Of a stretch of 64,000 nt of DNA, positions 8,274-16,160 are shown in pieces. Every line of letters begins with the position of its first letter. Position 1 is the first letter of the stretch. This DNA is from a virus. A program made the translations under genes and the position numbers. Location: positions 124,001 through 188,000 of the IMG/VR virus record IMGVR_UViG_3300028654_000384. One strand, written 5' to 3'. The notes under the pieces were generated by a model. It was not told the DNA's origin, searched no databases, and was given only the letters and a program-made list of their open reading frames with translations.

Positions 8274-8800
8274 TTGAGTCTGAAAGATCGCAACACATCA
8301 CCGCACACCACACCGGCGCCCGATCGTTCCGAATCGGCCTTGCAGGCGATGACATAACCCAGGTGCGTTGACGCTTGGCCAATGCCCACGATGCCGAAAC
8401 CCAACTTGGCGTCGGTGACAATGATCGTCATCGATGCCGGCGAGCCCCCGACGTCAATCATGTTACGTTTGATGAAGGAGGGTGTGCCTTGCACCAGTCG
8501 CGGCGCCTGCATCGCCACGTTCCCAGCGAACTGTTCAGGCGTCTCCTCTTCATCCATGCCCCGCGCGGTGACGATGACACCCGTGGGTGAACGGGTGCTC
8601 GGCCCGGGAGCGTGCGCACGGGTGGCCTCAGCATTGTCTTGATCGATGATCCAACCATCGGGGAACGTCATTGACCAATTTGCGTGATTGATGACGACGC
8701 GTGCAGGCGTAGCAGCGGCGCTTGCCGGGCTAGAGTGTTGGTGCGTACAGCAGGCAGTCGTGACGACCAGTAATGCTAGAGCACTCAATCGCTTCATCAT
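8270..8800 (-). CDS. lipoprotein, unknown function
   Basis: 176 aa. Signal peptide MMKRLSALALLVVTTAC has a lipobox-like TTAC. The mature part has a domain beginning NHANWSMTFPDGWII, resembling PsbP/Mog1-like beta-sandwich lipoproteins (weak). Flanked by overlapping ATGA junctions on both sides. Predicted to be anchored in the host envelope. Confidence 0.7.
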   Translation of the reverse strand: MMKRLSALALLVVTTACCTHQHSSPASAAATPARVVINHANWSMTFPDGWIIDQDNAEATRAHAPGPSTRSPTGVIVTARGMDEEETPEQFAGNVAMQAPRLVQGTPSFIKRNMIDVGGSPASMTIIVTDAKLGFGIVGIGQASTHLGYVIACKADSERSGAGVVCGDVLRSFRLK

Positions 8801-9057
8801 GGCTCAACACTACATGGGGGGCGGACAATTGTCCAAAGGTTGTCGTATCCCTCCCAATCGAGCTCAAGTATCGTCATCTCACACCAACCATGACCTGACA
8901 TCAACCCATTGACTAATTGCCCGATCGATGAACGCTCGTAGTAGGCGAGAGTGGCCTGTTCTTCGCTGGAGATGATGAACGCATGGTTGCCACTGACGTG
9001 GAAGACGATCATGTCCCCCGGGCGCACGGGCAACACCTTGCGGGCGAGGCCGTCCAT
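8797..9057 (-). CDS. PGxL-GW family protein (very divergent)
   Basis: 86 aa from ATG 9057. VRPGDMIVFHV and HAFIISS keep the first two family strands, but the C-terminal half (LDWEGYDNLWTIVRP) is different. Upstream in-frame starts up to 9120 are possible. Confidence 0.5.
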   Translation of the reverse strand: MDGLARKVLPVRPGDMIVFHVSGNHAFIISSEEQATLAYYERSSIGQLVNGLMSGHGWCEMTILELDWEGYDNLWTIVRPPCSVEP

Positions 9058-9070
9058 CGCTCGGCGCAGT

Positions 9071-9313
9071 TCAGGGCGCACGGTGGAAGACTCGCCAGCG
9101 TTTTCCGCGCTCATCATCAAACAACACTAGCACCTTGACATATTCACCGATGATGACTGTCACCACGTTGTAGCGACCCTCAACACGTTTTTCAACATTG
9201 ACAATGAAGGCCAATATGGGCTTGCCGGTCGTCGCGCGGAAATCAATGAGCAAGTGGCCCGGTAACAATGGAAGATCAGCGGCCATCTTTCGTAAGTAAT
9301 CGTTCGAGTTCAC
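9071..9313 (-). CDS. PGxL-GW family protein
   Basis: 80 aa. LPGHLLIDF and LAFIVNV are present. The last strand is VKVLVLFDDERGKRW, with KRW in place of GWV. Starts by ATGA overlap with the upstream membrane-protein gene. Confidence 0.6.
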   Translation of the reverse strand: MNSNDYLRKMAADLPLLPGHLLIDFRATTGKPILAFIVNVEKRVEGRYNVVTVIIGEYVKVLVLFDDERGKRWRVFHRAP

Positions 9314-9624
9314 AGCGCAATGTCACGTTGATCGGGGGCCGTGGCCGTGGGTGCCGGGGGCGTGATTGTGGTCGCGGTCGGGGCGGCGTACGGTGCACAC
9401 TTGCACACGACGTTGTTGTCGATGATGTGGAGCGAAGTGTGGGGCGGACACGTGGCCACGTCGTGCTGTTCAGGTTCAACATTGACAATGACGTCAACGC
9501 ACGCATTGCGCTCGTCCAGCCTTTCAACGCCGCGTCCCAACACGAACGTCAACCCAATTATAACCGTGGCGATGAAGGAAACGATCAGGCCATCAGTGAC
9601 AGGTTTGAAAGACTTTGCCCACAT
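9310..9624 (-). CDS. membrane-anchored protein with Thr/Pro-rich tail
   Basis: 104 aa from ATG 9624, chosen for its strong GAGGAG 7 nt upstream. A single hydrophobic segment (GLIVSFIATVIIGLTFVLG) is followed by an external-type domain with CPPHTSLHIIDNNVVCKC and an Ala/Thr/Pro-rich C-terminus. Function unknown. Confidence 0.6.
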   Translation of the reverse strand: MWAKSFKPVTDGLIVSFIATVIIGLTFVLGRGVERLDERNACVDVIVNVEPEQHDVATCPPHTSLHIIDNNVVCKCAPYAAPTATTITPPAPTATAPDQRDIAL

Positions 9625-9637
9625 GTTCAAGCTCCTC

Positions 9638-9865
9638 TTACAGCACGCACCATGAACGATTGCGATCATTGTCATCGAGGAGTAATTCGTGCACTCGTTC
9701 CTCGAACAATGCTAACACTGACCAAGTCATCTCATTGATGAAACCTCGACGTTGTTGATGTTGACACGAGATGATCAAACCCACGGTATACATCGGTGTC
9801 AACCATGGATCACGGTTTAGATCAATGCGCCTAGTCACGGTCTTAAGTAGTGAACCGGGCTGCAT
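9638..9865 (-). CDS. PGxL-GW family protein (divergent)
   Basis: 75 aa from ATG 9865, which puts QPGSLL at residue 2 as in other members. A TACACT box lies 8 nt before the ATG. The core strand is VGLIISC. The C-terminal part is acidic and lacks GW. Confidence 0.55.
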   Translation of the reverse strand: MQPGSLLKTVTRRIDLNRDPWLTPMYTVGLIISCQHQQRRGFINEMTWSVLALFEERVHELLLDDNDRNRSWCVL

Positions 9866-9901
9866 CTGATCAGAGTGTAATCCACGTAGGAAGGATGTAC
9901 T

Positions 9902-10270
9902 GTGATTGAGATGGAATTGATGTCTCAAGAGCGTACTTCAATCGTGCTTGAGGGCCATGTGACCCTGTCACGACCCAACTACACGACGCCGTTGTCGGCG
10001 ATTGAATTGGCTCACATCAAGGCGGGCGAACCGCTGGCGATTGCCGCGGGGCGTAATCCCACCACCAACGGCATCACCTTCTTGCTGGCCTCAGGTGAAC
10101 TCAGGGAGTTGGCTAATGCCAGCAGCCTAGGAATTCCTGATGGCGCTGTCAGGCCCACCGATCACGGTCAAACGCTCGCTGTAGACTGGTACGCCGGCGA
10201 CTTTGAGATTGACGTGGGCTATGCAATTGATCATAGTGCCATCATTGGCTTAGATTCTCAAGAGAGGTAA
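9902..10270 (+). CDS. hypothetical protein
   Basis: 122 aa, GTG start after AGGAAGG. Beta-rich sequence (VLEGHVTLSRPN, LAIAAGRNPTTNGITFLLASGEL). Possibly virion-associated, but nothing identifies it. Divergent from the 9638-9865 gene. Confidence 0.5.
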   Translation: MIEMELMSQERTSIVLEGHVTLSRPNYTTPLSAIELAHIKAGEPLAIAAGRNPTTNGITFLLASGELRELANASSLGIPDGAVRPTDHGQTLAVDWYAGDFEIDVGYAIDHSAIIGLDSQER

Positions 10271-10279
10271 CAGAAGTAC

Positions 10280-10639
10280 ATGTTCAACGCATTCCTCGTC
10301 GCGTTAGCGCTGTTGGCACCGACGTATCAACCCACGCAGCAGGCATTCAAAGCGGGTGACATTCAGCCTGATCACACTCGCACCTACGTGATGCCGGCGA
10401 CCAAGCGTGGCTATTACTACTCGGTCAATGTCAGGGGCCTTTCCAAGGGCGGTGATGTCGACTGCTACTTGTTGACCAAGAACACCGAAGGCAAAGGTTT
10501 TGTCATCAAGTACACTGATGAGAGCACGGCCAACAAGTGCAGCTTTGGTTTCTACGCGTCGGGCAATGACACGTACAAGTTGTGGTTGGTCAACAACGGT
10601 ACCAGCGATGATGCCTTTGATGTCACCGTCACTCAGTGA
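10280..10639 (+). CDS. secreted beta-sandwich protein (PPC-like)
   Basis: 119 aa. Short signal peptide (FNAFLVALALLAPTYQ), then a compact domain: TYVMPATKRGYYYSVNV, GDVDCYLLTK, YKLWLVNNGTSDDAFDVTV. This resembles bacterial pre-peptidase C-terminal (PPC) domains found in exported proteins. Probably periplasmic or extracellular. Confidence 0.6.
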   Translation: MFNAFLVALALLAPTYQPTQQAFKAGDIQPDHTRTYVMPATKRGYYYSVNVRGLSKGGDVDCYLLTKNTEGKGFVIKYTDESTANKCSFGFYASGNDTYKLWLVNNGTSDDAFDVTVTQ

Positions 10640-10657
10640 GCGCGCCTATCTATAGCA

Positions 10658-10924
10658 ATGAGGCTCACCCTACGTCGTCTACGACGATTGATACGAGAAT
10701 TCGGTGTTGACGACACACTACGGAATGATGCTGGCTTCTTCATGGCAGGCGGCCTGAGTTCAGCGCACCGTGACCGTGAGAATACGTTGATGGATCCACC
10801 GCCCGGGTTGGGCAGTGACGCAGAAGAGACAGATGACGCAGAGAAGGATGGAGACATTGAAGACAAATCACAGTTCGCAGTCAGGGTTGACGACAAACGA
10901 GGCGGGCCGGGACGATCGGCTTGA
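10658..10924 (+). CDS. small acidic protein with LRRLRRLIRE N-terminal leader
   Basis: 88 aa. The first 20 residues are basic and amphipathic (MRLTLRRLRRLIREF); the rest is acidic and apparently disordered (SDAEETDDAEKDGDIED). The same leader opens the proteins at 11692, 16707, 58681 and probably 14938. A TATCTA box lies 5 nt before the ATG. Overlaps infA in another frame. Confidence 0.6.
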   Translation: MRLTLRRLRRLIREFGVDDTLRNDAGFFMAGGLSSAHRDRENTLMDPPPGLGSDAEETDDAEKDGDIEDKSQFAVRVDDKRGGPGRSA

Positions 10925-11120
10925 AATGCAGGGTAAGGTCGAAGAGTGCATGCCGGGCACGCTGTTCCGGGTGCGCTGCGACAACGGGCACCTCGTCCTG
11001 TGTACCTTGAGCGGCAAGTTGAGGCAGAACCGCATCAGAATACTGGCCGGTGACGCGGTGACGTGCGAGTGCAGTCCGTATGATGTCTCGAGGGGTCGCA
11101 TCACCTGGAGACGTACGTAA
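10887..11120 (+). CDS. infA: translation initiation factor IF-1
   Basis: About 77 aa; the S1/OB-fold core is unmistakable: EMQGKVEECMPGTLFRV, then DNGHLVLC, SGKLRQNRIRILAGD and SPYDVSRGRI, matching bacterial IF-1 end to end. IF-1 binds the 30S A site during initiation. The start is uncertain: a TTG at 10887 gives near-normal length, while ATGs at 10848 and 10815 give longer N-termini in an alternative frame of the upstream gene. Phage-encoded IF-1 is unusual and notable next to the leaderless promoters in this window. Confidence 0.9.
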   Translation: MTTNEAGRDDRLEMQGKVEECMPGTLFRVRCDNGHLVLCTLSGKLRQNRIRILAGDAVTCECSPYDVSRGRITWRRT

Positions 11121-11125
11121 TCACC

Positions 11126-11317
11126 GTGAAGTGGTTGCTCTATGTCTTGATTTTCACTGGCGCAGGTGTGTTGGGTTCCACCTGCACTTGGTTAGCATCG
11201 CGTGGTCGTACGTTCGATGCGGGTGTATTGACGTGGATGACGGTATGCACCACGTGGTTCATCCTCACTGACCTGCAGCTCGAACGTGCTGACACAACCA
11301 ATCACCGTGTGACGTAG
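11126..11317 (+). CDS. small two-pass membrane protein
   Basis: 63 aa, GTG start 5 nt after infA. Two hydrophobic segments (WLLYVLIFTGAGVLGSTCTW and GVLTWMTVCTTWFILT). Unknown role. Confidence 0.5.
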   Translation: MKWLLYVLIFTGAGVLGSTCTWLASRGRTFDAGVLTWMTVCTTWFILTDLQLERADTTNHRVT

Positions 11318-11333
11318 TAAGGCTAGGACGTTG

Positions 11334-11362
11334 TTGTACTACTGGTTGATCGAACGTAGTAT
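11334..11362 (+). promoter_or_regulatory. promoter, predicted leaderless start
   Basis: TTGTAC (11334-11339), 17-bp spacer, TAGTAT (11357-11362), 6 nt to ATG 11369. Confidence 0.55.
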
Positions 11363-11368
11363 GGCAGT

Positions 11369-11638
11369 ATGAAATACGTCATCACTGCCCTGGTCGCCAT
11401 GACGCTCGTTGCCTGCGCTTCAGGTCCCGTCTTCAATGAGGGTGCCGATCATGAAGAAGGCGCCGACATCCCGTGCCAGACACCCGGACAACCCCGTGCA
11501 CAATTGGGTTGGCATGCATGTCGCCGTGGGCCCGTTGCCTGTTGCCCCGACGGTTATTCGTGCTCGGCCGACGATTTCGTGCCGCGTGCTGACGGCGCCT
11601 GTCGTTGGTGGGCCCCCACGGCGACGTCCCAATATTAA
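11369..11638 (+). CDS. small Cys-rich lipoprotein
   Basis: 89 aa. Signal peptide with lipobox LVAC (residues 13-16), then a short mature domain with about six cysteines (PCQTPGQ, HACRRGPVACCPDGYSC, GACRWW) suggesting disulfides. Predicted envelope lipoprotein. The leaderless promoter fixes its start. Confidence 0.65.
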   Translation: MKYVITALVAMTLVACASGPVFNEGADHEEGADIPCQTPGQPRAQLGWHACRRGPVACCPDGYSCSADDFVPRADGACRWWAPTATSQY

Positions 11639-11691
11639 GGGAGAACGCGGTTGAGCCGCGACCTAATTAGAGTGTTGGGTAGGACGAGCAC

Positions 11692-12075
11692 ATGAAGACA
11701 ACACTACGTCGCTTGAAGCAGGTCATCCGAGAAGCCGCGGGTGAAGAGCACCTCAAGTCTTACGAGAACGTCACAGTGGGTGACTGGTACAAGGAACGTC
11801 CTGAACCTCGCTTTCGTGGTGCACAGCCCGAAGCAGCCGACGTCGCACAGTTGGTCGACCTGTATTGGCGTGACTTTGGTGGCACTCACGGCAAGTTGTT
11901 GATGGCGACGCGACGTTTTCCCAGCGGGCACAGCACCAACAGCAGGTACGACGTGTGGATGGAGAAGTTTGAGGGCCCGGCGACGCCCGAAGAGGTCACC
12001 CAAGCGAAGGCACACGGTGATGCCAAACAGCGTCACATGGCTCGCACGATCGACACCTCACGCGAGGGCACCTGA
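11692..12075 (+). CDS. protein with LRRLKQVIRE N-terminal leader
   Basis: 127 aa. MKTTLRRLKQVIREAAG is the shared leader; the remainder (YWRDFGGTHGKLLMATRRFPSGHSTNSRYDVWMEKFEG) has no recognised domain. Stop and next start overlap by one base. Possibly virion-associated if the leader is a packaging tag. Confidence 0.6.
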   Translation: MKTTLRRLKQVIREAAGEEHLKSYENVTVGDWYKERPEPRFRGAQPEAADVAQLVDLYWRDFGGTHGKLLMATRRFPSGHSTNSRYDVWMEKFEGPATPEEVTQAKAHGDAKQRHMARTIDTSREGT

Positions 12076-12344
12076 TGGGCGGGTTGATGCCTTACATCAG
12101 GCTCATCAACAGGAACAACCTGCGCGGTGACTATGGGTCAGAACTGACGGATCACTTCGACGCAAGGCTCACGCACCTCAATTGCATTCGGGGTGACATG
12201 CGGCGCTTTGAACGAGACTGTCGTTCCGAAGAGATGTTGCACCAGTACGCTCAACGAACGGGCCTCACCACTGACCAAGTGAAAGCCGTCCTCGATGCGT
12301 TGCTCGAGGCACCGTACGGTGATCCTGATTACACCCGAGCGTGA
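12075..12344 (+). CDS. small helical protein
   Basis: 89 aa, coupled to the preceding gene. Predominantly helical C-terminus (SEEMLHQYAQRTGLTTDQVKAVLDALLEA). Ends one base before the convergent minus-strand gene. Confidence 0.55.
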   Translation: MGGLMPYIRLINRNNLRGDYGSELTDHFDARLTHLNCIRGDMRRFERDCRSEEMLHQYAQRTGLTTDQVKAVLDALLEAPYGDPDYTRA

Positions 12345-12971
12345 TCAGCGCTTCACCCAGCAACCCCACAGCGCCCGCCTCATCACGTCCTCAGCGAAGG
12401 GCTCACAGCCATTGGCGGTCAGTGCGTCCTTGACGTTGCACCACTGTGATTCATACGACGGCCAGTCACCCACCAACGCCTGATCCTTGAGGTCATCGGG
12501 GTGCTTGACGTAATCATGGCACATGATGAGGTCACCCGCCTTCAGGTAGGCGCAGAACTCATTGACCTCGCGTTCCTTGGCACCCCCGTCGCAGAAGACG
12601 AGCGCCTGTATGGGTTGCGTCAAGAGCAACCGTAGGTACGTGCGCTGCACAGTGAACACGTCACCCAAGATGCGATTGACGTTGGTGCCCAAGTCGAAGA
12701 CAGTGGGCACGGTGTCCTTGATGTCGAAGGTGTAGATGGGTGAGTGAGTGCTGATGTCATGGTCACGCAAGATCCGGGTGAAGCCTCCGTACAGAGTACC
12801 GATCTCAACGATCAGGCGGGGCGTGCCCATGGGCAACATCGCATTGAGCTGATCCAACGCTTCAAAGATTCGCCGTGATTGGGAGACACGCGTGCCCCTG
12901 TAGCGAAATAGGAAGCCACAGCCCGGGTTCTCATCGGGTGTCACGTACTGCATTAGATCGGCGCTCTTCAT
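12345..12971 (-). CDS. class I SAM-methyltransferase-like / cephalosporin-hydroxylase-like protein
   Basis: 208 aa. Motif I-like LIVEIGTLYGGFTRILRD near residues 53-70, an acidic strand end PIYTFDIKD near 79, and VFCDGGAKEREV near 126 give a Rossmann methyltransferase fold of the type grouped with rhamnosyl O-methyltransferases and cephalosporin hydroxylases. In that group the targets are often glycans, which would fit the glycan-related genes at 49.9-52.6 and 61.7-64 kb. Substrate not determinable. Confidence 0.65.
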   Translation of the reverse strand: MKSADLMQYVTPDENPGCGFLFRYRGTRVSQSRRIFEALDQLNAMLPMGTPRLIVEIGTLYGGFTRILRDHDISTHSPIYTFDIKDTVPTVFDLGTNVNRILGDVFTVQRTYLRLLLTQPIQALVFCDGGAKEREVNEFCAYLKAGDLIMCHDYVKHPDDLKDQALVGDWPSYESQWCNVKDALTANGCEPFAEDVMRRALWGCWVKR

Positions 12972-13011
12972 GTGGTCATCCTACACGGTGTTCGCGCGCT
13001 TGTCATCCACA

Positions 13012-13797
13012 TCAATACGTGTAGACGTCATCGCCGATCGGGAACAGTTTACGTTCAAAGCGTGACTCGCCACTGTGAACGGCACGCGCCTTGACGCTGA
13101 CCAACCTCTCATCGGGCAGCACATAGGCCCACAGCTCGCCGCCAAAGCAACAACCACCGTCGAGGCCCACCGCTTTCGGGGTGATCAATGGCCTATTGAG
13201 GACGCTGTGACCGAAGAAGATGCGCTCAGGCCCGTCCCAAAAGTGGTGCCAAAAGCGCCAACCTTCGTTGGGAGGAATGCGACTCGGCCACATCGACTTG
13301 TCGTTGATCCTCATCTGACCATCGGCACCAAAGTCGTAGGGACAGATGCACTGTATGTGGGTCAAGTGACGCACGGACTGGCGTTCGATGGGCACCCCTG
13401 GGAAGACGCCGGCATGGACGGCGACGGCGTTGAACTCTGGTAGACGCAGGTACAGTGGCAACCGCCTGAAGTAGTCGTAGTGCTCGGGACGGAGCTGTGA
13501 CCGGGTGACGACGTGAGACGGGGGTAGCTGACTCGGCAGCTTACCAGTGCGTGCCAGTACGTCTTCATGATCGAGGTGCCGGTGTTCATGGTTGCCCAGG
13601 ATGCAGGCGGGTTTGCCTTGTCGCGCTTCGATCCGCATCGCCAGGTCAACGCACTTGCCGCTCTCGGGACCTCGGTCGACGGTATCACCGAGGAAGATGA
13701 CCCAGTCTTCAGGACGCGCCTTGCACTTGTCGAGCAGTTCTTGTTGTTCTGCATAACAACCTTGAACATCACCCACTAGAATTGTGCGCATTGCCAT
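13012..13797 (-). CDS. calcineurin-like metallophosphoesterase (ApaH/PrpA-like Ser/Thr phosphatase)
   Basis: 261 aa. All metal-binding blocks are present in order: GDVQGC (residues 9-14), GDTVDRGP (about 37-44), GNHEHRH (about 68-74), HAGVFPG (about 125) and FFGHSVLNRP (about 195). GDxxDRGP with GNHE is typical of bacteriophage-lambda-type protein phosphatases and diadenosine tetraphosphatases. Its 5' end overlaps the homing endonuclease 3' end by 22 nt. Confidence 0.88.
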   Translation of the reverse strand: MAMRTILVGDVQGCYAEQQELLDKCKARPEDWVIFLGDTVDRGPESGKCVDLAMRIEARQGKPACILGNHEHRHLDHEDVLARTGKLPSQLPPSHVVTRSQLRPEHYDYFRRLPLYLRLPEFNAVAVHAGVFPGVPIERQSVRHLTHIQCICPYDFGADGQMRINDKSMWPSRIPPNEGWRFWHHFWDGPERIFFGHSVLNRPLITPKAVGLDGGCCFGGELWAYVLPDERLVSVKARAVHSGESRFERKLFPIGDDVYTY

Positions 13798-14639
13798 TTG
13801 AACCCATATGCTGTTTCTTTTTCACCAGTCAAACACGCCTTAATTGTATCTTTATGGGCACCAATACCCAGCTCTTTTAGAGCTAACACAGCGTGTTTAA
13901 TTGATGAAAAGGTGGCGACGATATTGCCATTTAATGATAATTGATCAACTGCAATCCATGATGATTTCGTTTTCACTTTTGGAACATGAACGTCATCACC
14001 CGCCACTCTCCAATAAAAACCATGACTCAACATTACATGACCTATTTTAACAGGAATCACTCGTTGGGTGGCTTTTGTTAATCCTTGTTCACTTAACCAT
14101 ATTTGTACTGCGCTTCGAGAATCGTGTAATTCTAAAAACTGTCCATCAGTTGACCAACGTTCAATGCGTACTTTTTGTTGATTAGCACCTTGAGATCTAT
14201 TTTGAATTTCTTCATCAGTGTACGGTGCTTTACGCCAACCAACGTGACTTCTATATTTATGTGCTTGACGAATTTTCTCATTTGTTTCAGGCGTTGGTTT
14301 CTTATGCGTTTGTGGCTTTCTCGTATAGAAGTCTTGTCCACCTACAGTAAGATTGTAACCATATCCACCCATTCTGATGTTAGTATTTAATTTTGCGATC
14401 CAATAACGTTCACGATCATTGAGTTGTTCATCAGAACATTCTTCAATGACTTCATATTTGAAATTTTCAAATCCATGTTTGATTAACGCACCCAAAATTG
14501 GTCTGCCCAATTTATTGTACTTTTTATGATGCGTTGCACCGTATTTGTAATTGCGCCAATGTATTTCTGGATCGACTTTTGATTGACCAACATACAGCTT
14601 ATCATTGAGAATATTAAGAATCTTATAAATGTGACTCAT
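13776..14639 (-). CDS. GIY-YIG homing endonuclease with NUMOD-like repeats
   Basis: 287 aa. N-terminal nuclease: IYKILN...KLYVGQS for the GIY-YIG strands, later an Arg/Glu-containing helix (NDRERYWIAKLNT). A NUMOD3-like region (RQAHKYRSHVGWRKAPYTDEE) and two NUMOD1-like helix-turn-helix repeats follow (about 175-215 and 235-280). The gene is strikingly AT-rich against its neighbours, with A/T-ending codons, a strong sign of recent entry. It is free-standing and ends inside the start of the metallophosphatase gene; no intron is evident. AAAGGT precedes the ATG. Confidence 0.9.
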   Translation of the reverse strand: MSHIYKILNILNDKLYVGQSKVDPEIHWRNYKYGATHHKKYNKLGRPILGALIKHGFENFKYEVIEECSDEQLNDRERYWIAKLNTNIRMGGYGYNLTVGGQDFYTRKPQTHKKPTPETNEKIRQAHKYRSHVGWRKAPYTDEEIQNRSQGANQQKVRIERWSTDGQFLELHDSRSAVQIWLSEQGLTKATQRVIPVKIGHVMLSHGFYWRVAGDDVHVPKVKTKSSWIAVDQLSLNGNIVATFSSIKHAVLALKELGIGAHKDTIKACLTGEKETAYGFKWQCAQF

Positions 14640-14656
14640 TCTACCTTTAATATACT

Positions 14657-14938
14657 CTAGTTGACGTCATACTTCGATGCAGGCCAAGCCACGTCCTTGG
14701 CGACATCGATGCCCCGTGACGAATTGTCGGCGTAGGTAGGATCGAAGATCAGCACCTTGAGTGACTTAGGTAGTTCGGGACGTGCACTCACCGCGTACGT
14801 CGCTGCGATGGCCACGGGAGGTAGTTGCGGTGGCGCTTCGGGCGATGCATCCGCGAAATTACCGATGAATTGGGCCAACTTCGGAAAGTCAGCGAGGTAC
14901 AACCAGACCTGAAGCTTGTCGATGATTCGTCTTAGCAT
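14657..14938 (-). CDS. protein with LRRIIDKL-type N-terminus
   Basis: 93 aa from ATG 14938. A TACAAT box lies 7 nt upstream, and the alternative ATG at 14947 overlaps that box. MLRRIIDKLQVWLY resembles the leader of 10658/11692. A Pro/Ala-rich linker and LKVLIFDPTYADNSSRG follow. Function unknown. Confidence 0.5.
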   Translation of the reverse strand: MLRRIIDKLQVWLYLADFPKLAQFIGNFADASPEAPPQLPPVAIAATYAVSARPELPKSLKVLIFDPTYADNSSRGIDVAKDVAWPASKYDVN

Positions 14939-14945
14939 GGAATCC

Positions 14946-14975
14946 ATTGTACTCTGGCACTGCCCACAGTATTAT
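14946..14975. promoter_or_regulatory. overlapping divergent promoters, both predicted leaderless
   Basis: Plus strand: TTGTAC (14947-14952), 17 bp, TATTAT (14970-14975), 6 nt to ATG 14982. Minus strand: TACAAT at 14951-14946, 7 nt to ATG 14938. The plus -35 and the minus -10 share bases, so the two should exclude each other. Confidence 0.5.
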
Positions 14976-14981
14976 CTGACC

Positions 14982-15074
14982 ATGAGTGATGCAGTCGTCT
15001 ATGTTGGCCTACCCGTGTTGCTGGGGTTGGCGATCCTCATCGACAGGATCCGCGACGGCAAGAGGAAACGATGA
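14982..15074 (+). CDS. 30-aa membrane microprotein
   Basis: One hydrophobic helix (VVYVGLPVLLGLAILI) and a basic tail (DRIRDGKRKR). The excellent promoter with 6-nt spacing and the ATGA overlap with the next gene support it. Confidence 0.55.
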   Translation: MSDAVVYVGLPVLLGLAILIDRIRDGKRKR

Positions 15075-15325
15075 AACGACCCAAGACGATTGAGGAACGC
15101 ACGGCACTGGCGTATACGTGGTGGGACTTGTCGAACGCGCTGTGGCTCGCCTTCGCGTGGACGGTATTGGTCGGCTTGTTGCTAGTCTGCGTGGCGTTCG
15201 GCGTGGGTCTGACATTGGGCGAACGTACCGGGCGCTACAACCAACGGTGCCTCGCCGCCGGGGGTGAAGTGCTAGCCACTGGCGCCTGTGGTCACATCAC
15301 CTATGTCAAGGTTGGCACGCCGTGA
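15071..15325 (+). CDS. small membrane protein
   Basis: 84 aa. Hydrophobic segment ALWLAFAWTVLVGLLLVCVAFGVGLTL. The C-terminal part (RCLAAGGEVLATGACGHITYV) has two cysteines. Starts by ATGA overlap. Confidence 0.6.
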   Translation: MKRPKTIEERTALAYTWWDLSNALWLAFAWTVLVGLLLVCVAFGVGLTLGERTGRYNQRCLAAGGEVLATGACGHITYVKVGTP

Positions 15326-15552
15326 AGATGTCGGAGCTGCGCCGCCTCAAGGCCGAAGTCGATGAGGTCATCGTGCTTCGCGACAACCTGCAGGCAGTGC
15401 AGGCCCGTTGCACCGAACTGCTCAATGCCTACCGCACCATGCGCTACGTACTCGAGGAGTGCGACAGGTGGTTCAGTTGCGGTACCGTCGGTCGGAGCGG
15501 TGCTATCCTGCATGACAAAGTCAAGCAAGCACTATCGGAGCCCAATCGATGA
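15322..15552 (+). CDS. small coiled-coil protein
   Basis: 76 aa, GTG start overlapping the previous stop. A long helix (SELRRLKAEVDEVIVLRDNLQAVQ) begins the protein. Unknown. Confidence 0.5.
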   Translation: MKMSELRRLKAEVDEVIVLRDNLQAVQARCTELLNAYRTMRYVLEECDRWFSCGTVGRSGAILHDKVKQALSEPNR

Positions 15553-15671
15553 TCGTCGTCATCGCCGCGATGCTGTCAGGCATTCCCCTCATCACCTTTT
15601 GCATCCTCATCGTGGTCGACATGATCGATCAGTGGCGCGCAAAGAAACAACGTGCGCGCAAGGCTAAGTGA
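15549..15671 (+). CDS. 40-aa membrane microprotein
   Basis: ATGA overlap with the previous gene. One transmembrane helix (VVIAAMLSGIPLITFCILIVV) then a basic tail (QWRAKKQRARKAK). Confidence 0.5.
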   Translation: MIVVIAAMLSGIPLITFCILIVVDMIDQWRAKKQRARKAK

Positions 15672-15825
15672 GTGGGTCAAGGCGCTGGCGCTGCGCCTGA
15701 GGTGCAGCTTGGGCTGGCACGACTACGAACTGTTATTCGATCTCGACACCGACAGTGATGATGCTTTCGGTGAACTGTGGCACTGCAAACACTGTGAAAA
15801 GGAAGCACCAACGTGGCCATTATGA
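15652..15825 (+). CDS. small protein with C-terminal CKHC motif
   Basis: 57 aa, GTG start, overlapping the previous gene by 20 nt. The C-terminus LWHCKHCEKEAP plus an earlier RCSLGWHDY gives a small zinc-site pattern often seen in phage microproteins. The frame, rather than homology, supports the call. Confidence 0.4.
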   Translation: MRARLSEWVKALALRLRCSLGWHDYELLFDLDTDSDDAFGELWHCKHCEKEAPTWPL

Positions 15826-16058
15826 AGACGCTGTGGCACTGGTTTCACCCCGTCAATCGAGCGCCGGTCGCGCTGTTCGCGGGTGGTGAAGTATTCACCA
15901 ACTTCGTGGCGATCGGCGCCTACACCAAGCACCCGTGGTTGACAGGCACCTGCCTCGTCGGTGCAGTGCTGTGCCTAGGCGCCTGCGTAATGATGTGCAT
16001 CAAGGCAATGAAGGCACTGTACTCACAACCCTACGTCGAAGAACTGGAGACGCCGTGA
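15822..16058 (+). CDS. small two-pass membrane protein
   Basis: 78 aa from ATG 15822 (GTG 15813 also possible). Two hydrophobic segments (PVALFAGGEVFTNFVAIGAY and GTCLVGAVLCLGACVMMCI). ATGA overlap upstream and GTGA overlap downstream. Confidence 0.55.
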   Translation: MKTLWHWFHPVNRAPVALFAGGEVFTNFVAIGAYTKHPWLTGTCLVGAVLCLGACVMMCIKAMKALYSQPYVEELETP

Positions 16059-16159
16059 AAGTCATCGTTGTGCTGGCCATTCTGGTCGCCCTATTCTTTG
16101 CCTTCGTCTACCGTGAGGAGAAGCCCAAGCCCAAGACGATGCGCGATCGCTTAGATTAA
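16055..16159 (+). CDS. 34-aa membrane microprotein
   Basis: GTG start. VIVVLAILVALFFAFVY helix and a basic, Pro/Lys-rich tail (REEKPKPKTMRDRLD). Last of a run of six small, mostly membrane-spanning proteins joined by overlaps. Confidence 0.5.
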   Translation: MKVIVVLAILVALFFAFVYREEKPKPKTMRDRLD

Positions 16160-16160
16160 C

